DNA of 64,000 nt from Rotaria macrura (taxonomy: Eukaryota; Rotifera; Eurotatoria; Philodinida; Philodinidae), in the NCBI GenBank assembly GCA_900239685.1, contig OENT01000543.1:1-64000 (forward strand), written 5' to 3'. Under the pieces are notes generated by a model. That model searched no databases and was not told where the DNA came from. It saw only the letters and a list, made by a program, of their open reading frames with translations. The translations under genes were made by a program, and so were the position numbers. Position 1 is the first letter of the stretch, and every line of letters starts with the position of its first letter. Of the stretch, positions 51,462 through 64,000 are shown piece after piece.

Positions 51462-53997
51462 CTTGTACAGTTTTTATTGAATTTACTTCGTCTTTCTCTT
51501 TCGGTTAATTTCTATTGATACGTACCTATTATAGACTACAGCAGCCGAAAACAGACAATGTATGTCTATACTCATTGATTTCCTATGATTCAAATACTTT
51601 CTTCTTTTTGTTTTTCTTTTGTATCCTATGTTTATATGAAAAGATTTATATGTGCACGTATGCTTGGAATTAAACAAGAGTTGTATGAAAATTTATTTTA
51701 TTCTTTATAAAAGAGAAAAAAAAATTTTTCCATGTTTAAAACAAGAGATAATGATTTTTGAAAAATAAATTGAAGTACGATATTAATTATGCATTCAAAT
51801 CTATTACATCAACTAAAGACATTTAAATATGATTTAATTTAGTTGAGAATATTATTTTTAATCTGAAATGAAATGAAATTTCTTGTTTCTTTTTAACGAT
51901 CTGTAAAATTCATCGTTTTTGATGTATAAATTAATCTAAGACGCTTTATACACATGTGATTCTTATGATAATTTTGTCAAGAAAATATATATAATGCATA
52001 AACATGAAATAAATGTTGTCGATGTTGAAGTCCAGTTTAGATTTCAATAAACAGTAGGATTTATTTTCTTTTCTTATTATGGTCAAGTTTTTGACACAAC
52101 TGGTATTTCGTTTAATTTTCATCAAAAACTTTTGCACCTCAAAAGAACTCAATTGTATATGAATATGTATAGGTTATTTTTAAATTCTAGAGCCTCCGTG
52201 ATATATAATATGTAGAACATGGATTGTTGATGAACACGTGTCTATTTGACTTTTTTTTATGTATGCAGCTTACCGTTAGAATTTTCAGATGTCATTATGT
52301 CTTGAAGAATGTGCACGTATAAAAGGAATTTGATAATTTTACTAAATCTCTATGGAAGTTTCCATTCTTTCTGGTTTTTTTCTTGTTACAAGGGTAGTGT
52401 GCAATATTTCTAAACTCAAAATAATTGACACTAAAAAAGAAACGTTTGACAAGGTTGTTTGGTTAGTTTGTATTTGATGATAAATCTATACGGCACGTTT
52501 TTGCTGACACGAGCAAATTTAGCTTTTCTTCTAACATGTAAAAAGGCAGCATGCGACGATTAATTTTCTTTTTCTTAATAATTGCTTCGTTTTCTTCGTT
52601 ATTGATGACACGTTTATCCATAACATTTGTTAATAAACACAGTTGCCGTAATTAGACACAAAAGGTTCATGCACATTTTTGAAATTGAAATGCATTCAAT
52701 AACTACACATTATTGTATAATGTGATATGTCAAGGACATTGAGTTTTCAGTCATCTTTTTCTTTTTCTATGTATGCCAACGACTTATCAATACAACGACC
52801 TTGACATACTCCCAAGCTTCGTCTATCTGATTTCATAGAAAGAAAAGAATCACTTTAAATGTAATTGTCGAGTAACATAAGGGCATCAGTAAAATACTTG
52901 ATGACAGTTAACTTGTGTCAGTATGGTAATTTTGACGAGTAGTAGATTAGACGAGATGAATCGATGGCATGATTTCTATTATCACTAGACTGCATACTAT
53001 TGAATCTCTTTCAATGCAAGTGGATCAAAATTGATGCCTATTAAATGACGATTCATCACAGTAATGAATTAAGAAATCGGCATGATTAGAAAAAAAAATT
53101 GTTGTCATATGTTATTATAGATATGAAATGAAAGGTGAACTTTTGCATTTCTATTAGAAGTCATAGTTTTGAAAGAAGTATTTGAAATATATATTGTATA
53201 AGTAAAACTTTTTCGCATGGAGTCATTATTTACAAATAAATTTTCGTTGAAAAAAATTCAAATCAATTGTAAACGTCTTAGAGAAGAAAAGGTTAAGAAT
53301 ACATCTTCTATTCTATTAAATGTAAATCAATGTAAAACTGAATTGATATATTCAAATTGATAAAAACAAAATAATTCTTCTCAGATTCACATGAATGATA
53401 AATGTTGTATTGAATGAAAGTTAATTTTTTCACTGAAAAATAAAACTGTAACATCATATATAATATTTGCCTTCATTCATATTTGATAATTGCATAATTC
53501 AATAGAATAAATTTCCCATGAGTATATCAGAATTTCATCAAGGTTTTAACAGATATTAATTTAGCACATTGTAGTAAATATTCTACCGAAAAACAAAACA
53601 AGTTTGTTGGAATCATTGTTTGCTATAGAAAAATTCTAGGGTTTAGTGAAATTTTCATATAAACTCGTTGTTCAACTAGAATAAAATCTAGTCATCTTCT
53701 ACAATTGTATCTTAATGTTTCCGACAAGATTCGTTCGTGTTTCAAATTCTAACGTACTCATACAACAAGTGATCTATCATTTATATGTTCTACTTGTTAG
53801 TTTGTGTACAACAAATGAAATGATTCATTTTCAATGATTCTCATTGAAAATGAGATGGCTATTCGTTAGTTTGAATAAAATTAATAATTGAAAAAATTTC
53901 TTCTAAACACTTAACTCGACTGTTTATTTAGAAATAATTTTATTTTTAAATATATTCATATTCATATATATATATAGTTAATACATCGAGAAATATT
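51462..53997. other. intergenic between convergent genes, no gene seen
   Basis: 2.5 kb between the 3' ends of OTUD5 (plus) and the glutamate receptor (minus). Only short open frames. One perfect 13-bp-arm hairpin with a 3-base loop lies at 53825-53853. Nothing else is supported. Confidence 0.55.
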
Positions 53998-62023
<8,026 letters not shown>

Positions 62024-63836
62024 GTCGTGACTTAAATATGGAATGATTATTGTTACAAAGAAGCAATGACGTGAACTGTGCTAAAACGAAGAAACAGTAC
62101 ACATGTATGTGAAACGTTCGATTAAGTCATCGAAAATGTCAAGTAGAATCTTTGTTGTTCTTCATCTAATGTTTAGGAAAATCTTTTTTTTTTCTGACTC
62201 GAAAGAAGACCAAATATATCTATCTATCTATCTATCTATACATTCTACGGAATGCGGTGCAAGTCGAAGAGAGAAAGCAAAAAAAAAAGAAGGATAAGGG
62301 TGATAATGTTCATGTTGTTGTATGTGTTAGTATGAAGAAAGAAATTTTTTCTTCTGTAGATTCACTGACTGAGTGATTCTATTATCTAGAGATTTAATAA
62401 TGACAGTGGCAGGAAAAAGACGGGAAGAGATGCAGCAAGAAAAACATCGTACACACTATGTCAAGCGATGAAGATGGCAATGTCGTGATCGATTGATTGA
62501 TCGATGAAGACATGAAAAAAGCATTCTTTCTAAAAAAAAAAAAAGAAGAACAGTACGAAATCATCGAATAGCATGCTTTTTCTGGATCAAGCAACAATAA
62601 TAATAATAGATGAAATTATTGTAACATAGGTTAAATCCATAGATAATGAAATTGAATATTCAACATGAACAAATTAATTTTATTGTGTAGTTTTTGTAAG
62701 ATTCTCTTTCATACATGCCGTATGAATGCTAGTCAATTGGTTTCTTTTCTTTTTCACAATTATAGAAGATAATTCTTCGATTGTTCGGAAAAAAAGAATG
62801 AGATCACATTATATAAGCCTTTTGAAAATTTTATTGCTTTACTAAAATGAATATTATTATAAAAAATGAATACGACCATCAATCATGTATAATAAATCAA
62901 CAATCATTCATAGTGAGTTGAAAAATAATATTGATAGATAAATTTCACTGAAAATGTTTTCTTTTTAGCTAAATAATCATGATTGGTTCCTAACGAAAAT
63001 TGCCACTCAAAAAATGAGAAAATATACTTTTGATCACCAAATTAATTAAGACATAAGTAAATTGAAGTGACATGGTGTCACTGTGAGCATCTCATGTCAA
63101 GAAAAGTTAAAAATTCAGATTGGAACCGATTATTCTTTCACTAACGATTGATAACGTATGGGACTGCAGAAACAAGATGAATTAGAAAAAAACTTGCAAA
63201 CCAGAGAATAAAAAACAACTGACAAAATTGAAAAGGTGCTGATTTATTTGATTTTGTTCAACTAAATAAACGATTTTATCTTAATCTTTAATTTTTCTAC
63301 ACGACATTCATATTTTCTTCATTAAGAAATAAATCATCACCCACACAGTTACCCTCGCACTCATTTTCAACATTATGTTAACTCGTCCTCTTTAATTCGC
63401 ACATACTTTGATTACTTTTGGTGATCAAAACACTAATTATTTGTTGATCATTTTTATCTTTTTTTGGTGATCATAAAAATATCTATCCCGTACAAGCATT
63501 GATTTGATTGATTCCTAATTATATTTATTTTCATTCGTGTCATCATCTACTACGAAAATAAATGATACACAAGGCATTTATAAAAAGCAATGATTCTAAC
63601 TATGATCATAGCTAGAAATCGACTTTTTTTTACGTCGTTCAATATTCATATCAGTATTTTTCACATTCAACAAAGACGGCCAGAGTTTTATTCGAGTCTA
63701 TAATCAGCTGTATTGAGAGAACATGCAATAATACATACATATGCGGTTTCAAGAACTGCACATAGCAGATTATTGTCGTAATAAAAACAAGTAGATTATA
63801 TTTTCTTCAGAAAAATTCAAATAAATTAGATATTAC
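62024..63836. other. upstream region of glutamate receptor gene
   Basis: Should contain the receptor promoter. A (TATC)n run lies at about 62215-62239. No gene seen; open frames are short and A/T-driven. Confidence 0.5.
62215..62239. repeat. (TATC)n tetranucleotide repeat
   Basis: About six TATC units, seen directly. Confidence 0.9.
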
Positions 63837-63920
63837 CTATGAGCATATACTGTAGCCAACGAAACACCTGCGTTCATCATTAGCCGTACTGATAGAGCAT
63901 AATAATGAAGAAGAAGAAAA
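63837..63920 (-). other. possible exon at the right edge, unassigned
   Basis: On the minus strand an open stretch ends at a GTAATATC donor-like site (63836) and reads YALSVRLMMNAGVSLATVYAH, a hydrophobic, membrane-helix-like peptide. It faintly recalls transmembrane segments of ABCC-type transporters. The next exon toward lower coordinates was not found, and the gene, if real, continues beyond the window. Could be chance or a relic. Confidence 0.2.
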
Positions 63921-64000
63921 TCTTAAACAAATGTTGAACATCTATCTATTTAACATAAACGAATTAGTGATATGACGTTGGCCATACCATATGGTAACAA

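Overview
The window is AT-rich eukaryotic nuclear DNA. Nine spliced or single-exon protein-coding genes and one gene relic can be read. Introns are mostly 45-70 bp with GT..AG ends, plus a few of 1-2 kb. The gene set (DCAF11, FAN/NSMAF, Rab26/37, OTUD5, abLIM/dematin, an AMPA/kainate-type glutamate receptor) is metazoan. Very AT-rich codon use, tiny introns, 3' splice-like sites just upstream of several start codons (possible spliced-leader acceptors) and a fungal/protist-type sterol reductase in an animal gene neighbourhood together suggest a bdelloid rotifer. The rotifer assignment is inference; no species marker was tested.

Layout, left to right. 1-5.1 kb: almost empty, with one unassigned coding-like stretch near 3.2-3.5 kb. 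5.1-5.9 kb: ribosomal protein S6 (minus). 6.4-7.6 kb: decayed 3' half of an ISWI/SMARCA5 chromatin-remodeller gene (plus). 10.5-20.8 kb: DCAF11 and FAN/NSMAF, head to tail with a 181-bp gap, so possibly one transcription unit. 23.6-25.0 kb: intronless ERG4-type sterol C-24(28) reductase. 25.36-26.89 kb: non-autonomous DNA transposon with 31-bp terminal inverted repeats and TA target duplications. 27.6-28.3 kb: tetraspanin-like membrane protein (minus). 28.3-36.6 kb: long stretch without a recognisable gene. 36.6-37.6 kb: Rab26/37-type GTPase. 37.6-41.0 kb: microsatellite-rich spacer. 41.1-45.7 kb: nine-exon abLIM/dematin-like actin-binding protein (minus). 47.9-51.5 kb: OTUD5 deubiquitinase. 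54.0-62.0 kb: 22-exon ionotropic glutamate receptor (minus). 62-64 kb: spacer with one weak possible exon at the right edge.

The neighbours do not form one pathway. The items most worth follow-up are the ERG4-type reductase (candidate horizontal acquisition), the ISWI relic beside RPS6, the TA-flanked transposon that has lost any transposase, and several hairpins: two that could be small-RNA precursors or miniature transposons (39.4 kb and inside intron 4 of the glutamate receptor) and one pogo/Tigger-like structure in a DCAF11 intron. Exon models were built by hand from splice consensus, reading-frame continuity and remembered family conservation; no alignment was run.
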